Assembly (NCBI RefSeq): GCF_007828045.1
Contig: NZ_VITN01000001.1
Span: forward strand, 496,001 to 560,000
DNA from: Nitrospirillum amazonense
GTDB taxonomy: Bacteria > Pseudomonadota > Alphaproteobacteria > Azospirillales > Azospirillaceae
Reading direction: 5' to 3'
Length of the DNA stretch: 64,000 nucleotides
Part shown: in pieces, positions 50,202 through 59,658 of the stretch
Position numbering within the stretch: position 1 is the stretch's first letter
How the letters are laid out: every line of letters begins with the position of its first letter
Position numbers and translations under genes: made by a program
The notes under the pieces: generated by a model
What the model was told of the DNA's origin: nothing
Seen by the model: only the letters and a program-made list of their open reading frames with translations
The model's database searches: none

Positions 50202-51686
50202 CTAAAGAGGCGCCCGCAGTATGGCGACCAGGCCCAGCAGCCCGCCCGCCACCAGCAGGGCGAAGGGGTTGTGGTGCAGCATCAGGACGGTGGCGCCCAT
50301 CCAGCCGTAACTCATCATCATTTCCAGCAGGGTGCGGCCCACCACCTTGCCGGTGGCGCCCTTGCGCGGTTTCAGCACCTGGTCCACCTCGCTTCCGCTG
50401 ACCGGCTGCACCCACAGGCTGGCCACCACGGCGCAGAAGGTGGCGGCGATGCCGCAGCTGAGAATGGTCAGCGTACCCCACAGGCTGACGCCGCCGGCCA
50501 GCGCGGCCACCACGGCCACCGCCGCCAGGGGCGGCAGGCCGGCGGCCTCCACCTTGGCTTGGCGCAGGCGCTTGGGCGGAACCGGGGCGGCGTTGATCAG
50601 GTCGGCGGCACCGTCCGCCAGGGCCAGCTTGGCCAGGGTGCCGGCCGTCAGCGCGGCCATGGGCACCACCAGGGCGGCCAGGGTCAGCGGGTCGGTCCGC
50701 CACTGGTCCTGCATGGAAATGACCAGGATGATGGCGCCGCTCATCTGCTGGAACAGCAGCAGGGGCAGTTGCGGGTGGCGGCGCATCAGGCGCCATTCCT
50801 TGCGGCGCAGCAGCGGCCCCAGTCGGTCCTGGAAGCGATGGGCCTTGGTCGGGGCCTTGGCCCCGGATGTGGTGGCACCGGCTGCTGCGGTGGCCGTGGC
50901 GATGAAGGTGGCGCCCCAGCGCGCCGTGACGACCGCGAAGAGTGTGACGCAGGCGATGACCAGGGCCGCCAGGGACAGGGGATCGCCCAGCAGCGCGTGG
51001 CCCGGCAGCAGCACGAAGGCCGCCAGCGGCCCATGCCGCAGCCCATCAGTACGCGCCATCCAGTCGACATGCGGGCCCAGCAGCCGGGGGATCTGCCCCG
51101 CCAGGCCCATCAGCATGCCGGTGAAGGCGGCGATGCCCTGGCCCACGACGCGGGCACGCCGCACGCCCACCCAGCGCACCAGCAACAGCGCCACCAGCAG
51201 GGCGATCCCCGTCACGGCCAGGGCCAGGGCGGGCAGGGCCAGGTAGGCGGCCAGCCAGTTGGGGTGGCCGAAGATGGCGCCCATGTTGGCGATGGGCAGG
51301 ATCAGGGCAGCGGGAAACAGCAGGGTCCCGGCCGTCACCGCCAGGGCGCGGGCCGGCAGGATGACGGCGGGCGACAAGGGGGATGACAGCAGCAGGTCGT
51401 AGTCGCCCCGGGCATAGATCGTGTCCATGGCGCGGTAGATGGCTGTGCCCATCATGAAGCAGGAGGCCAGCGCCGCCACCATGGCGCCGATCGCCGGCTG
51501 CATGTCGGTGCCGCCCCGGCTGGCGCCCAGGGCCAGGAAGGCGCCCAGGACGTGGAACAGGATCACCATGGCCAGCAGGGTGATCCAGACGCCGGGGGAT
51601 GACAGTTTGATGGCCCGCGCGGCCAGGCGCAGCTCATGCCGCAGCAGCCAGGCCAAGGTTCCCGGGCGCAGGGTCCCGGCGGTCAT
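50202..51686 (-). CDS. ABC transporter permease
   Basis: The protein has 494 residues. About ten to twelve hydrophobic segments alternate with short loops; the first is GVWITLLAMVILFHVLGAFLALGA. The segment YARGDYDLLLSSPLSPAVILPARALAV is a typical first-loop motif of ABC-2-like exporters of unknown substrate (a fused pair of six-helix halves). Its start overlaps the ATPase stop by 4 bases (ATGA), so the two genes form one unit. The product probably acts in cell-envelope export, but no substrate can be named. Confidence 0.88.
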   Translation of the reverse strand: MTAGTLRPGTLAWLLRHELRLAARAIKLSSPGVWITLLAMVILFHVLGAFLALGASRGGTDMQPAIGAMVAALASCFMMGTAIYRAMDTIYARGDYDLLLSSPLSPAVILPARALAVTAGTLLFPAALILPIANMGAIFGHPNWLAAYLALPALALAVTGIALLVALLLVRWVGVRRARVVGQGIAAFTGMLMGLAGQIPRLLGPHVDWMARTDGLRHGPLAAFVLLPGHALLGDPLSLAALVIACVTLFAVVTARWGATFIATATAAAGATTSGAKAPTKAHRFQDRLGPLLRRKEWRLMRRHPQLPLLLFQQMSGAIILVISMQDQWRTDPLTLAALVVPMAALTAGTLAKLALADGAADLINAAPVPPKRLRQAKVEAAGLPPLAAVAVVAALAGGVSLWGTLTILSCGIAATFCAVVASLWVQPVSGSEVDQVLKPRKGATGKVVGRTLLEMMMSYGWMGATVLMLHHNPFALLVAGGLLGLVAILRAPL

Positions 51687-52444
51687 GCCGGCGCCTGTTC
51701 GACCGCGGTCTGGCCGGCGGGCGCGGCCACCAGGTCCAGGAACACGTCTTCCAGGGTGCTGTCGTCGCGGCCCACCCTGCCGCGCAATTCCGCCAGCGTG
51801 CCCTCGGCCAGCAGCCGGCCGTCCTGGATGATGCCGATGCGGCCGACCAGCCGCTCCGCCACGTCCAGGATGTGGGTAGTCAGGATGATCGTCGCACCCG
51901 CCCGCACCCGTTCCACCAGGATGTCTTTCACTTCGCGGGCGATGGCGGCGTCCAGGCCGGTCAGCGGCTCATCCAGGATCAGCAGGCGCGGGTCGTGGAT
52001 CAGGGCGCCGGCCAGGGCCGCCTTTTGCTTCATGCCGCGTGAGAAGCCCTCGCACCGTTCCGCCCTGTGGTCCCACAGGTCCAGGCGGTGCAGCAGTTCC
52101 TCCGCCCGCGCGCTGGCGTCGGCCGCGGGCACGCCCCACAGGCCGGCCACGAACTCCAGGAACTCCAACGGTGTCAGCTTGTCGTAGATCAGCGGTTCAT
52201 CCGGCAGCCAGGCCACCTGGCGCTTGGCCGCGATGGGATCGGCCAGGGCGTCGACGCCGAAAACGCGGACGCTGCCGGCGTCCGGGCGCAGCAGGCCCAC
52301 GATCATGCGCAGCGTGGTGGTCTTGCCCGCGCCGTTGGGGCCCAGCAGGCCGTAGAACTCACCGGGCGCGATGGTCAGATCCAGACCCCGCACCGCCGGC
52401 CGGCTGAACGCCTTGGCCAGTCCCCGCACTTCCAACGCCGTCAT
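51683..52444 (-). CDS. ABC transporter ATP-binding protein
   Basis: Starting at 52444 (MTALEVRGLAKAFSRP), 253 residues. Walker A is GPNGAGKTTTLRMIVGLLRPDAG, the signature loop is EGFSRGMKQKAALAGALIHDP, and Walker B is LLILDEPLTGLDAA; the H-loop is in ILTTHILDVAE. It belongs to the ABC-2 exporter branch (YhaQ/NatA-like), with a short C-terminal tail (LAELRGRVGRDDSTLEDVFLDLV). It powers the permease encoded immediately downstream. Confidence 0.95.
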   Translation of the reverse strand: MTALEVRGLAKAFSRPAVRGLDLTIAPGEFYGLLGPNGAGKTTTLRMIVGLLRPDAGSVRVFGVDALADPIAAKRQVAWLPDEPLIYDKLTPLEFLEFVAGLWGVPAADASARAEELLHRLDLWDHRAERCEGFSRGMKQKAALAGALIHDPRLLILDEPLTGLDAAIAREVKDILVERVRAGATIILTTHILDVAERLVGRIGIIQDGRLLAEGTLAELRGRVGRDDSTLEDVFLDLVAAPAGQTAVEQAPA

Positions 52445-52660
52445 GCATCCCCCAAGATGACGCCATCCCAGCATTTCCACCTTAAGTCACGCGCCCCCTG
52501 GCGACAAGCCGGGCGAAACACATGACATTTCAACGACAACGCCAGACATCTGTTGCGATCCGGCCGCCGATGGAAAACAAGGGTGCGGGCCTGCGTCGCC
52601 CGGTCGCATGGGAGCCGGTCGCCAGGGCCCGCCGATCGCAAGGGGTGAGTGGGGGATATG

Positions 52661-54334
52661 ATGACGCGTTGGTATTCCAGGATGGTGGCGCCCCTGATGG
52701 GGCCGGTGTGCGCCGTGGCCACCCTGTTGGCCGTGCCCGCCGTCGCGGCAGATGCCGAGGCGCCGGCCCCCAAGCTGATCGTGCTGGTCTCGGTCGATCA
52801 GTTCTCCACGGACCTGTTCCAGCAGTACCGCAGCCATTTCACCGGTGGCCTGCGCCGGCTGACGGACGGGGCGGTGTTCCCCAACGGCTATCAAAGCCAT
52901 GCGGCGACGGAAACCTGCCCCGGCCATTCCACGCTGATGACCGGCGACCATCCGGCCCGCACCGGCATCATCGCCAACGACTGGTACAGCTTCAAAGGTC
53001 CCCGGCCGGGCAAGATTTATTGTGCCGAGGATGAGAGCAAGGGCAGCTACAAGGCCTACGTTCCCTCCGACGTGCACCTGAAGGTGCCGACGCTGGGCGA
53101 GCGCATGAAGGCGGCCGACCCGGACGTGCGCACCGTTTCCGTTGCCGGCAAGGACCGCGCCGCCATCATGATGGGCGGCCACGCCGTGGACGAGCTGTGG
53201 TTCTGGAAGGACGGCCAGGGCTTCATCTCCTACGAGGGGCGCACCGCGCCGGCCGCCGTGGCCGCCGTGAACGAGGCCGCCATGGCCGAGATCGCCAAGC
53301 CCGCCAAGGAATATGCCGAGCCGGAATGGTGCAAGGCCATCGACATGCCGGTGGCGGTGGAGAGGAAGGACGACGTCCTGACGGTGGGCAACGGCCGCTT
53401 CGCCCGCCAGCCGGGCCCCAAGGCGGAGGCGCAGTGGCGGGCATCCCCCGCGTTCGACGCCGCCATCGTCGATCTGGCCGTCCGCCTGATCAAGGACATG
53501 AAGCTGGGCCACGGCAAGTCCGTCGATGTGCTGACCGTCGGCGCCTCGGCCACCGACTATATCGGCCACAGCTACGGCACCGAAGGGTCCGAGATGTGCA
53601 TCCAGGTGGCCAACCTGGACCGCACGCTGGGCAAGCTGGTCGCCGCGCTGGACGCCACCGGGGTGGACTATGTTCTGGCCCTGTCGGCCGACCACGGCGG
53701 CAATGACATCCCCGAGCGTGAGCGCCTGCGCGGCATGCCGATGGCGGCCCGCGTGGACGACGGCCTGGTGTCCGAGAACCTGGGCAAGAAGGTGGCGCCC
53801 CTGGGCGTGGACGGCGCGGAACTGCTGTTCGGCGGCGGCAACGGCGACGTCTGGGTGGGCCCGACGGTCGCCGGCACCTGGCGGACCAAGGTGCTGAACG
53901 AGGCGCTGGCCCTCTATCGCGCCGACCCGCAGGTTGCCGCCGTCTACACCGCGGCGGAGGTTGCGGCCGCGCCGGCGCCGACCGGCGCCCCGGACGCGTG
54001 GTCCCTGCTGGACCGCGCGCGGGCCTCGTTCGACCCCAGCCGGTCGGGTGACCTGGTGGTGTTCCTGAAGCCGCGCATCACTGCCATCCCGTCCAAGCCG
54101 GCCAGCTATATCGCCACCCACGGCAGCCCTTGGGACTATGACCGGCGCGTGCCCATCCTGTTCTGGCGCAAGGGCATCACCGCCTTCGAGCAGCCGCTGT
54201 CCGTCGAGACGGTCGATATCATGCCCACGCTGGCCGCCCTGGTGGGCTTCAAGCTGGCCCCTGGCGAGGTCGACGGTCGCTGCGTCGACCTGGACGGCGG
54301 CCCCGGCGACACTTGCCCAGCCTCCGTTCAGTAA
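52661..54334 (+). CDS. PafA-like alkaline phosphatase / type I phosphodiesterase
   Basis: Starting at ATG 52661, with GGGGG 5 bases upstream; ATG 52658 and GTG 52649 are alternatives. The 557-residue protein has a signal peptide (VCAVATLLAVPAVAADAE). The alkaline-phosphatase fold shows zinc-site blocks LIVLVSVDQFSTDLF, GYQSHAATETCPGHSTLMTGDHPARTGIIANDWY (nucleophile Thr within ATETCPGH), GASATDYIGHSYG and LALSADHGGNDIPER. The PafA branch is calcium-activated or zinc-dependent, periplasmic, and releases phosphate from many monoesters. It is monocistronic, with a strong hairpin downstream. Confidence 0.92.
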   Translation: MTRWYSRMVAPLMGPVCAVATLLAVPAVAADAEAPAPKLIVLVSVDQFSTDLFQQYRSHFTGGLRRLTDGAVFPNGYQSHAATETCPGHSTLMTGDHPARTGIIANDWYSFKGPRPGKIYCAEDESKGSYKAYVPSDVHLKVPTLGERMKAADPDVRTVSVAGKDRAAIMMGGHAVDELWFWKDGQGFISYEGRTAPAAVAAVNEAAMAEIAKPAKEYAEPEWCKAIDMPVAVERKDDVLTVGNGRFARQPGPKAEAQWRASPAFDAAIVDLAVRLIKDMKLGHGKSVDVLTVGASATDYIGHSYGTEGSEMCIQVANLDRTLGKLVAALDATGVDYVLALSADHGGNDIPERERLRGMPMAARVDDGLVSENLGKKVAPLGVDGAELLFGGGNGDVWVGPTVAGTWRTKVLNEALALYRADPQVAAVYTAAEVAAAPAPTGAPDAWSLLDRARASFDPSRSGDLVVFLKPRITAIPSKPASYIATHGSPWDYDRRVPILFWRKGITAFEQPLSVETVDIMPTLAALVGFKLAPGEVDGRCVDLDGGPGDTCPASVQ

Positions 54335-54347
54335 TCCGTCACCTACC

Positions 54348-54376
54348 ACAGCGGCATGGATCCCCCATGCCGCTGT
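54348..54376 (+). terminator. Hairpin after the PafA-like gene
   Basis: A perfect 12-base inverted repeat, ACAGCGGCATGG / CCATGCCGCTGT, with a 5-base loop. The arms share CAGCGGCATGG with the ilvD hairpin at 5378-5407. Confidence 0.65.
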
Positions 54377-54461
54377 TAGGATGCGACCGCATCCGCCGGA
54401 AGTTGCCGGGGAGCGGACTGGAAACTGATGTGGCGGCCCGGCGCGTGAGGGAACAACTGAA

Positions 54462-55655
54462 CTAAGCCGCCCCGGCGATGTCGGGGCGGATGAAGGGGAT
54501 CAGGCAGCCGGCGACGGCGGTGTAACGGTTGCGGCCGGCGCGCTTGGCGGCATACATGCGCACGTCCGACATGGCCACCAGGTCGTTCCAGTCGCGGCTG
54601 CCGTCGGACAGCCGCTCCGCCAGGCCGATGCTGGCCGTCTGGGGGGTGCCGTTGGGGCGCAGGCCCAGGCCGCCGTCCGCCAGGCGGTCGATGATGGGCA
54701 GGGCGTCGGCCAGGGTGGTGGACGGCAGGATCAGCAGGAACTCTTCCCCACCCCAGCGCACCAGTGTGTCGCTGTCGCGCACGTTGGCGCGGATGCGGCG
54801 GGCCGCCTCGCGCAGGACGGTGTCGCCGGCCTCGTGGCCGTAGCGGTCGTTGACGTCCTTGAACTGGTCCAGGTCGAAGAAGGCCAGCGTCAGCGGCTGG
54901 GCCAGGCGCTCGGCCTTGGCGAAGCGCACGGCCAGAAGCTCGGCCCCCGCCTGCCGGGTAAGGGCCTGGGTCAGGCCGTCGCGGCTGGCCTGGTCTGTCA
55001 GGGTGATCAGCAGTCGCAGCTGGCAAACGCCCGCGATCCCGGCGATGCCGGCGGTGACCAGCACGTGCCACAGGGCGTTGGCCAGCGACTCACCCTCCAG
55101 GATCTCGGGCCAGAGGGTCATGGACAGAGCGGTGACCCCCAGGATGGCCAAGCCGGCCGAGCCGGTTTCCAGCGCCGTCAGGGGGAAGAGGGCCAGGCCG
55201 GCGGCCGTGATGTAGGGCAGGTCGTTGTAGGCGGTGTTGGCGGCGCCTTCGCCTAAAAAGCCCGGGGCGCTGGCGCCCATGAGGCTCAACATGAGCTGCG
55301 CGGCCAGGTAGAAGGCCAGGCTGACGCCCACCAGCAGGCCCAGCGCCGGGGCGATGCCCAGGCGGCCCCGGCGCCAGCGGGGATGGCAGGCCAGGGCCAG
55401 GAAGCAGCCGGCGCTGACCAGCCGGTCGGCGGCCAGGGCACCCCAGACGGGCCAGCGGAAACTCATCGCGTCCACCCCCACCCAGCCCACCGTCAGGGCC
55501 GCCAGCAGCAGGGCCAGCATGCGCACCCGGCCAATGATCAGGCCATGGCGTTCCCGGGTGACGGCATGGCTGTGCCCGGCCGGCGTCAGCAGCGGGCGCA
55601 TGTCGTCGCCGCTGGTGAGAAGATGGGCCAGGGTCACGATCGGTTGCCGGGGCAC
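54462..55655 (-). CDS. Membrane-bound diguanylate cyclase (GGDEF)
   Basis: The protein has 397 residues. The N-terminal 215 residues hold about six hydrophobic segments, a membrane sensor I do not recognise. The GGDEF domain (about 225-385) begins ASRDGLTQALTRQAGAELL, continues AFFDLDQFKDVNDRYGHEAGDTVLREAARRI, and carries the active-site VRWGGEEFLLILP. An RDSD motif lies five residues before GGEEF, the inhibitory c-di-GMP I-site, so product feedback is expected. It synthesises c-di-GMP. It is convergent with the PafA gene and stands alone. Confidence 0.95.
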   Translation of the reverse strand: MPRQPIVTLAHLLTSGDDMRPLLTPAGHSHAVTRERHGLIIGRVRMLALLLAALTVGWVGVDAMSFRWPVWGALAADRLVSAGCFLALACHPRWRRGRLGIAPALGLLVGVSLAFYLAAQLMLSLMGASAPGFLGEGAANTAYNDLPYITAAGLALFPLTALETGSAGLAILGVTALSMTLWPEILEGESLANALWHVLVTAGIAGIAGVCQLRLLITLTDQASRDGLTQALTRQAGAELLAVRFAKAERLAQPLTLAFFDLDQFKDVNDRYGHEAGDTVLREAARRIRANVRDSDTLVRWGGEEFLLILPSTTLADALPIIDRLADGGLGLRPNGTPQTASIGLAERLSDGSRDWNDLVAMSDVRMYAAKRAGRNRYTAVAGCLIPFIRPDIAGAA

Positions 55656-55762
55656 CGGATACTCCAGCGGGGGGAGGATTGCGGCGATCCGGTGCGAAGG
55701 GATTCCGCCCCGGCCTTTACGCCTTCCGGTCTATGTATATCGGCTAGTCGTTAACGTCCGGT

Positions 55763-56698
55763 TTATGCGGTCGGTTGACTTGGCCCCCCATCCGGCCGCG
55801 GCTTGGGCAGGCGCTGCGGCTCGGTGTCATGGAAGCGGCCGAAATCCAGCAGGCGGTGGCCGTCATCGTGCACCTTGATGATATCGACGAAGCGCTGGCC
55901 CCACAGGATGTCGCCGGCCTCGTAGGTTTTGCGGCTGTAGACCTTCTGCGAATAGTTTTCGTCCGTGCCGCTCAGCAGGACGATGAAGGTCGCGTGGCTT
56001 TGCCGCAGGGTCCATTCCGTCTGACCGTACAGCGGGCTGGTCTCATCGATGCGGTGGACGATGGTCCAGGACAGGGCGAACAGGGGCGACTTGGCCCGCA
56101 CCAGCCTCAGCTCCTCGAACCCGCGCATCATGGTGCCCTCCTCCGTGATGCGCATGGTGCTGAACGATACGCTGGCCTCGGCCTCCAGGATCTGGTTGCC
56201 GCGCGTGTTGCCCGCCCGCAGCATCAGCACCGGGTGCCCGTCATGCTGGGTGAACAGGATGTTGCGGCTGAACAGGATCAGCGCCTTGGGACGGGAGAAG
56301 CGGGCGAAGATCAGGCCGGTGATCTGGGCCACGCCCAGCATGCCGGTGAAGGACTCGGCGGCCGCCACGCTGTTGGCGTAGACGGTGTTGGGCGCCATGA
56401 CGCCATAGCCCATGGTGCCCAGCGTCTGCACGCTGAAGAAGAAGGCGTCGGTGAAGGACCCGATGCGGGCGTTGGTGACGCCGCCCGGCTCCATCAGGTA
56501 CAGGCCGGCGAAAACCAGGTTCGCGATCAAGTAGATGGCCAGCGCCAGGCCGAAGAATCCGCCCCAGGAGATGCTGAGCAGAAAGTGGTAGGGGTCCTGC
56601 CAGCGCAGGGCTGGCACCCCCTTCAGGGTGGCGAAGGGGCGGCCGTCGACGGTGATGCGGCGTTGGTGTAGGCGGGCCAGTCGGCGATGGGGTGGCAC
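55763..56698 (-). CDS. KirBac-type inward-rectifier potassium channel
   Basis: Start GTG 56698 is uncertain at the very N-terminus. The 311-residue protein has two transmembrane helices. The slide helix and first helix lie in WQDPYHFLLSISWGGFFGLALAIYLIANLVFAGLYL, the selectivity filter is TMGYG in FSVQTLGTMGYGVM, and the second helix is ESFTGMLGVAQITGLIFARFSRP. A C-terminal beta-rich domain follows (LMLRAGNTRGNQILEAEASVSF; SWTIVHRIDETSPLYG; FIVLLSGTDENYSQKVYSRKTYEAGDILWG), characteristic of Kir channels. It is divergent from kup across 305 bases, so both potassium systems share a control region. Confidence 0.95.
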   Translation of the reverse strand: MPPHRRLARLHQRRITVDGRPFATLKGVPALRWQDPYHFLLSISWGGFFGLALAIYLIANLVFAGLYLMEPGGVTNARIGSFTDAFFFSVQTLGTMGYGVMAPNTVYANSVAAAESFTGMLGVAQITGLIFARFSRPKALILFSRNILFTQHDGHPVLMLRAGNTRGNQILEAEASVSFSTMRITEEGTMMRGFEELRLVRAKSPLFALSWTIVHRIDETSPLYGQTEWTLRQSHATFIVLLSGTDENYSQKVYSRKTYEAGDILWGQRFVDIIKVHDDGHRLLDFGRFHDTEPQRLPKPRPDGGPSQPTA

Positions 56699-57003
56699 GG
56701 GCGAAAAACCGTTTGTTCAGCGGGGGTTGCGGGGCTTCCGCCACCATAGCCCAAGCGGTGCGAAATGTCGTTTTTTCAAGCGTTGGACAAGCCCGCCCGA
56801 TGCTGCACCTGCGATGTCATGGTTGACTGCGGTCGTAATCCGTCCCAGGGTGGTGGCGTGGTCGATCCGGCCGCTTTGCCACCGATGTCGTGTTTCAACT
56901 GTCGTTTCGTTGCTATTGGACCTCTATCTCTTTTAGCCATACCACCCGACCGTATCCCGAACACGCCATCCTAACGCAGTCCACGCCGATCCCCTCCGCA
57001 CAG
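56699..57003. other. Divergent intergenic region kirBac-kup
   Basis: 305 bases with moderate GC. I see no gene, strong hairpin or recognised operator. A c-di-AMP riboswitch was looked for and is not visible. Confidence 0.4.
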
Positions 57004-58899
57004 ATGCAATCCAGCCACTCTAGCGACCAGCACGACGCCGGTCGCCGCCACTGGGCCCTGACCCTCGGGGCTTTGGGTGTCGTCTACGGCGACATCGGCA
57101 CCAGCCCCCTGTACACCATGCACACGGCGTTCGACCCGGCCATCACGGGCATGCCGTTGAACGAGGCCAACATCTTCGGCTTCCTGTCGATGGTGGTGTG
57201 GTCGCTGGTGCTGGTGGTGACGCTGAAGTACGTCGTCCTCATCCTGCGCGCCGACAACAAGGGCGAGGGCGGCATCCTCTCCCTCTCCACCCTGGCGCTC
57301 AGCGGCAAGGACCGGTCGCGCTCGCAACGCCGGCTGATGACCGTGCTGGCCATGCTGGGCCTGGCGCTGTTCTACGGCGACGGCATGATCACCCCGGCCG
57401 TGTCCGTGCTGTCGGCGGTGGAGGGGCTGGAGATTTCCGCCCCCGACGTCCAGCATTGGGTGGTGCCCATCACGGTGGTCATCCTGGTGGGGCTGTTCCT
57501 GATCCAGAGTGGCGGCACCAACACGGTCGGCCGGCTGTTCGGGCCGGTGATGTGCTTCTGGTTCGCCTGCCTGGGCGCCATGGGCCTCGTCCACATCCTG
57601 CAGGTTCCCCATGTGCTGAAGGCGCTGGACCCGCGCTACGCCCTGGACCTCGCCTTCAACCACGGCTGGTCGGTGTTCTACATCCTGGGCGCCGCCGTTC
57701 TGTCCTTCACCGGTGGCGAGGCGCTGTACGCCGACATGGGCCATTTCGGCCGCCAGCCCATCCGCCACGCCTGGGTGGGCCTGGTCTTCCCGGCGCTGGT
57801 GCTGAACTATTTTGGCCAGGGCGCCCTGCTGCTCAGCAAGCCCGAGGCCATCGACAACCCCTTCTTCCTGCTGGTGCCCGAATTCCTGCTGCTGCCCCTG
57901 GTGGTGCTGTCCACGGCGGCGACCATCATCGCCAGCCAGGCCGTCATCTCCGGCGTGTTCTCGCTGACCCGCCAGGCGGTGCAGCTGGGCTATATGCCTC
58001 GCATGGAAATCCGCCACACCTCGGAAAGCGAGATCGGCCAGGTCTATGTGCCGCGCATCAACTGGGCCCTGCTGGTGGCCGTGGCGGCGCTGGTGATCAT
58101 GTTCGGCAGTTCCGCCAAGCTGACCGACGCCTATGGCTTGGCGGTGACGGGCAGCATGGCCATCACCACCATCATGGCGCTGTTCACCGCCCGCGACGTA
58201 TGGGGGTGGAGCCGGCCGCGCGCCGCCGTCGTCTTCGGCTTCTTCCTGTTCATTGATTTCAGCTTCCTCACCGCCAACTGCCTGAAGATCCCCCAGGGCG
58301 GCTGGCTGCCCCTGACGGTGGGTCTGGCGGTGTTCGTGCTGGTCTCCACCTGGCGGCTGGGGCGCAAGGTGTTGTACGATCGCATCTATCGCGACGCCCT
58401 GCCCATGTCGCTGTTCCTGGAACGGGCGGACCGCACGCCGGTGCGCGTGGCCGGCACCGCCGTGTTCATGACCGGTAGCGTCGATAAGGTGCCCCACGCC
58501 CTGCTGCACAACCTGAAGCACAACAAGGTGCTGCACGAGCGCGTGGTGCTGATGCGGGTGCTGACGGAAGAGGTGCCCTGGGTGACGCGGGAGCGCCGCG
58601 TGTCGATGGAAAAGCTGGGCAAGGGCTTCTTCTCCGTCACCGCCCATTTCGGCTTCATGGAGCAGCCCAACGTGCCGCGCGCCCTGGCCGAGTGCCGCCC
58701 GCTGGGCCTGGCCATCGATTTGGCGGAGACTTCGTTTTTCCTGGGGCGCGAGACCCTGGTGCCGTCCTCCCGCTCCGACCTCACCCGCTGGCAGGAGCAG
58801 GTGTTCATCGCCCTGTCGGCCACGGCCTTGTCCGCAACGACATTTTTCGACATTCCGCCCAATCGCGTGGTGGAATTGGGGACCCAAGTCGAAGTTTAA
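57004..58899 (+). CDS. kup: Kup-family potassium uptake protein
   Basis: Starting at 57004 (MQSSHSSDQHDAGRRHWALTLGALGVVYGDIGTSPLYTM); no convincing ribosome site. The 631-residue protein has about twelve helices and the family blocks GEGGILSLSTLAL, LALFYGDGMITPAVSVLSAVEGLE, GEALYADMGHFGRQPIRHAWVGLVFPALVLNYFGQGALLL and ASQAVISGVFSLTRQAVQLGYMPRM. The cytoplasmic C-terminal domain includes PHALLHNLKHNKVLHERVVLMRV. It is a proton-coupled, low-affinity potassium importer. An in-frame upstream extension to 56890 is unlikely to be translated. Confidence 0.95.
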   Translation: MQSSHSSDQHDAGRRHWALTLGALGVVYGDIGTSPLYTMHTAFDPAITGMPLNEANIFGFLSMVVWSLVLVVTLKYVVLILRADNKGEGGILSLSTLALSGKDRSRSQRRLMTVLAMLGLALFYGDGMITPAVSVLSAVEGLEISAPDVQHWVVPITVVILVGLFLIQSGGTNTVGRLFGPVMCFWFACLGAMGLVHILQVPHVLKALDPRYALDLAFNHGWSVFYILGAAVLSFTGGEALYADMGHFGRQPIRHAWVGLVFPALVLNYFGQGALLLSKPEAIDNPFFLLVPEFLLLPLVVLSTAATIIASQAVISGVFSLTRQAVQLGYMPRMEIRHTSESEIGQVYVPRINWALLVAVAALVIMFGSSAKLTDAYGLAVTGSMAITTIMALFTARDVWGWSRPRAAVVFGFFLFIDFSFLTANCLKIPQGGWLPLTVGLAVFVLVSTWRLGRKVLYDRIYRDALPMSLFLERADRTPVRVAGTAVFMTGSVDKVPHALLHNLKHNKVLHERVVLMRVLTEEVPWVTRERRVSMEKLGKGFFSVTAHFGFMEQPNVPRALAECRPLGLAIDLAETSFFLGRETLVPSSRSDLTRWQEQVFIALSATALSATTFFDIPPNRVVELGTQVEV

Positions 58900-59013
58900 T
58901 CCGTCCCTGGTACCGTCCGCCGCGCGCCACTGGAACGCTTTTGCAAGCGCCGCGCGGCAGACGGTGTCGTGGTCCGGTTTCGGGATGGGCCCCGCCTATA
59001 AGGAGAATTAGTG

Positions 59014-59490
59014 ATGAAGGGCGATCCGCAGGTCATCGTTCACCTGAACAAGATCCTCACCAACGAACTGACCGCCATCAACCAGTACTTCCTGCATGCC
59101 CGCATGCTGAAGAACTGGGGCCTGATGCGCCTGGCCAAGAAGGTCTATGAGGAATCCATCGGCGAGATGAAGCACGCCGACAAGCTGATTGAGCGCATCC
59201 TGTTCCTGGAAGGCCTGCCCAACCTGCAGGACCTGCTGAAGCTGAAGATCGGTGAAGACGTGCCGGAAATGTTCGAGGGCGACCTGTCCATCGAGCGGCA
59301 CAACCGCACCTGCCTGCAGGACGCCATGACCTATGCCGAGTCGGTGCGCGACTTCCAGAGCAAGGAGATCCTGCGGGAAATCCTGGAAGACACCGAGGAG
59401 CACATCGACTGGCTGGAAACCCAGCAGGACCTGATCCAGCGCGTGGGCCTGCAGAACTACCAGCAGGAGCAGATGGGCTCGGAGTCGTAA
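59014..59490 (+). CDS. bfr: Bacterioferritin
   Basis: The ATG at 59014 gives [12 protein letters not shown], as in other Bfr proteins (an ATG three bases earlier is also possible); AAGGAG lies upstream. The 158-residue protein stores iron as a haem-containing 24-mer. Met52, the axial haem ligand, is present in IGEMKHAD, together with ferroxidase ligands Glu18, Glu51, His54, Glu94 and His130. Position 127, normally Glu in the E-x-x-H pair, is Thr here (EDTEEHIDW). The helical bundle is otherwise intact and ends [11 protein letters not shown]. It is monocistronic. Confidence 0.96.
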   Translation: MKGDPQVIVHLNKILTNELTAINQYFLHARMLKNWGLMRLAKKVYEESIGEMKHADKLIERILFLEGLPNLQDLLKLKIGEDVPEMFEGDLSIERHNRTCLQDAMTYAESVRDFQSKEILREILEDTEEHIDWLETQQDLIQRVGLQNYQQEQMGSES

Positions 59491-59658
59491 GACGCCGTTT
59501 CGTCTCGGAATGTGGAGGGAAGGTCGGACGCGTCATGCGCCGGCCTTTTCTTATGGCCGGCTTCGTTGTTGTTTTGTGACAACGATGGGTTGCGGCGGCA
59601 CCGGCCCCCGGCGTCTGCTATCTCAATCGTCACCCAGGATGCTTTCCGAGATGCCGTG

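Noticed and set aside
56699-57003. Potassium- or c-di-AMP-responsive riboswitch before kup
   Set aside because: No recognisable conserved core or pairing; region looks like an ordinary promoter space.
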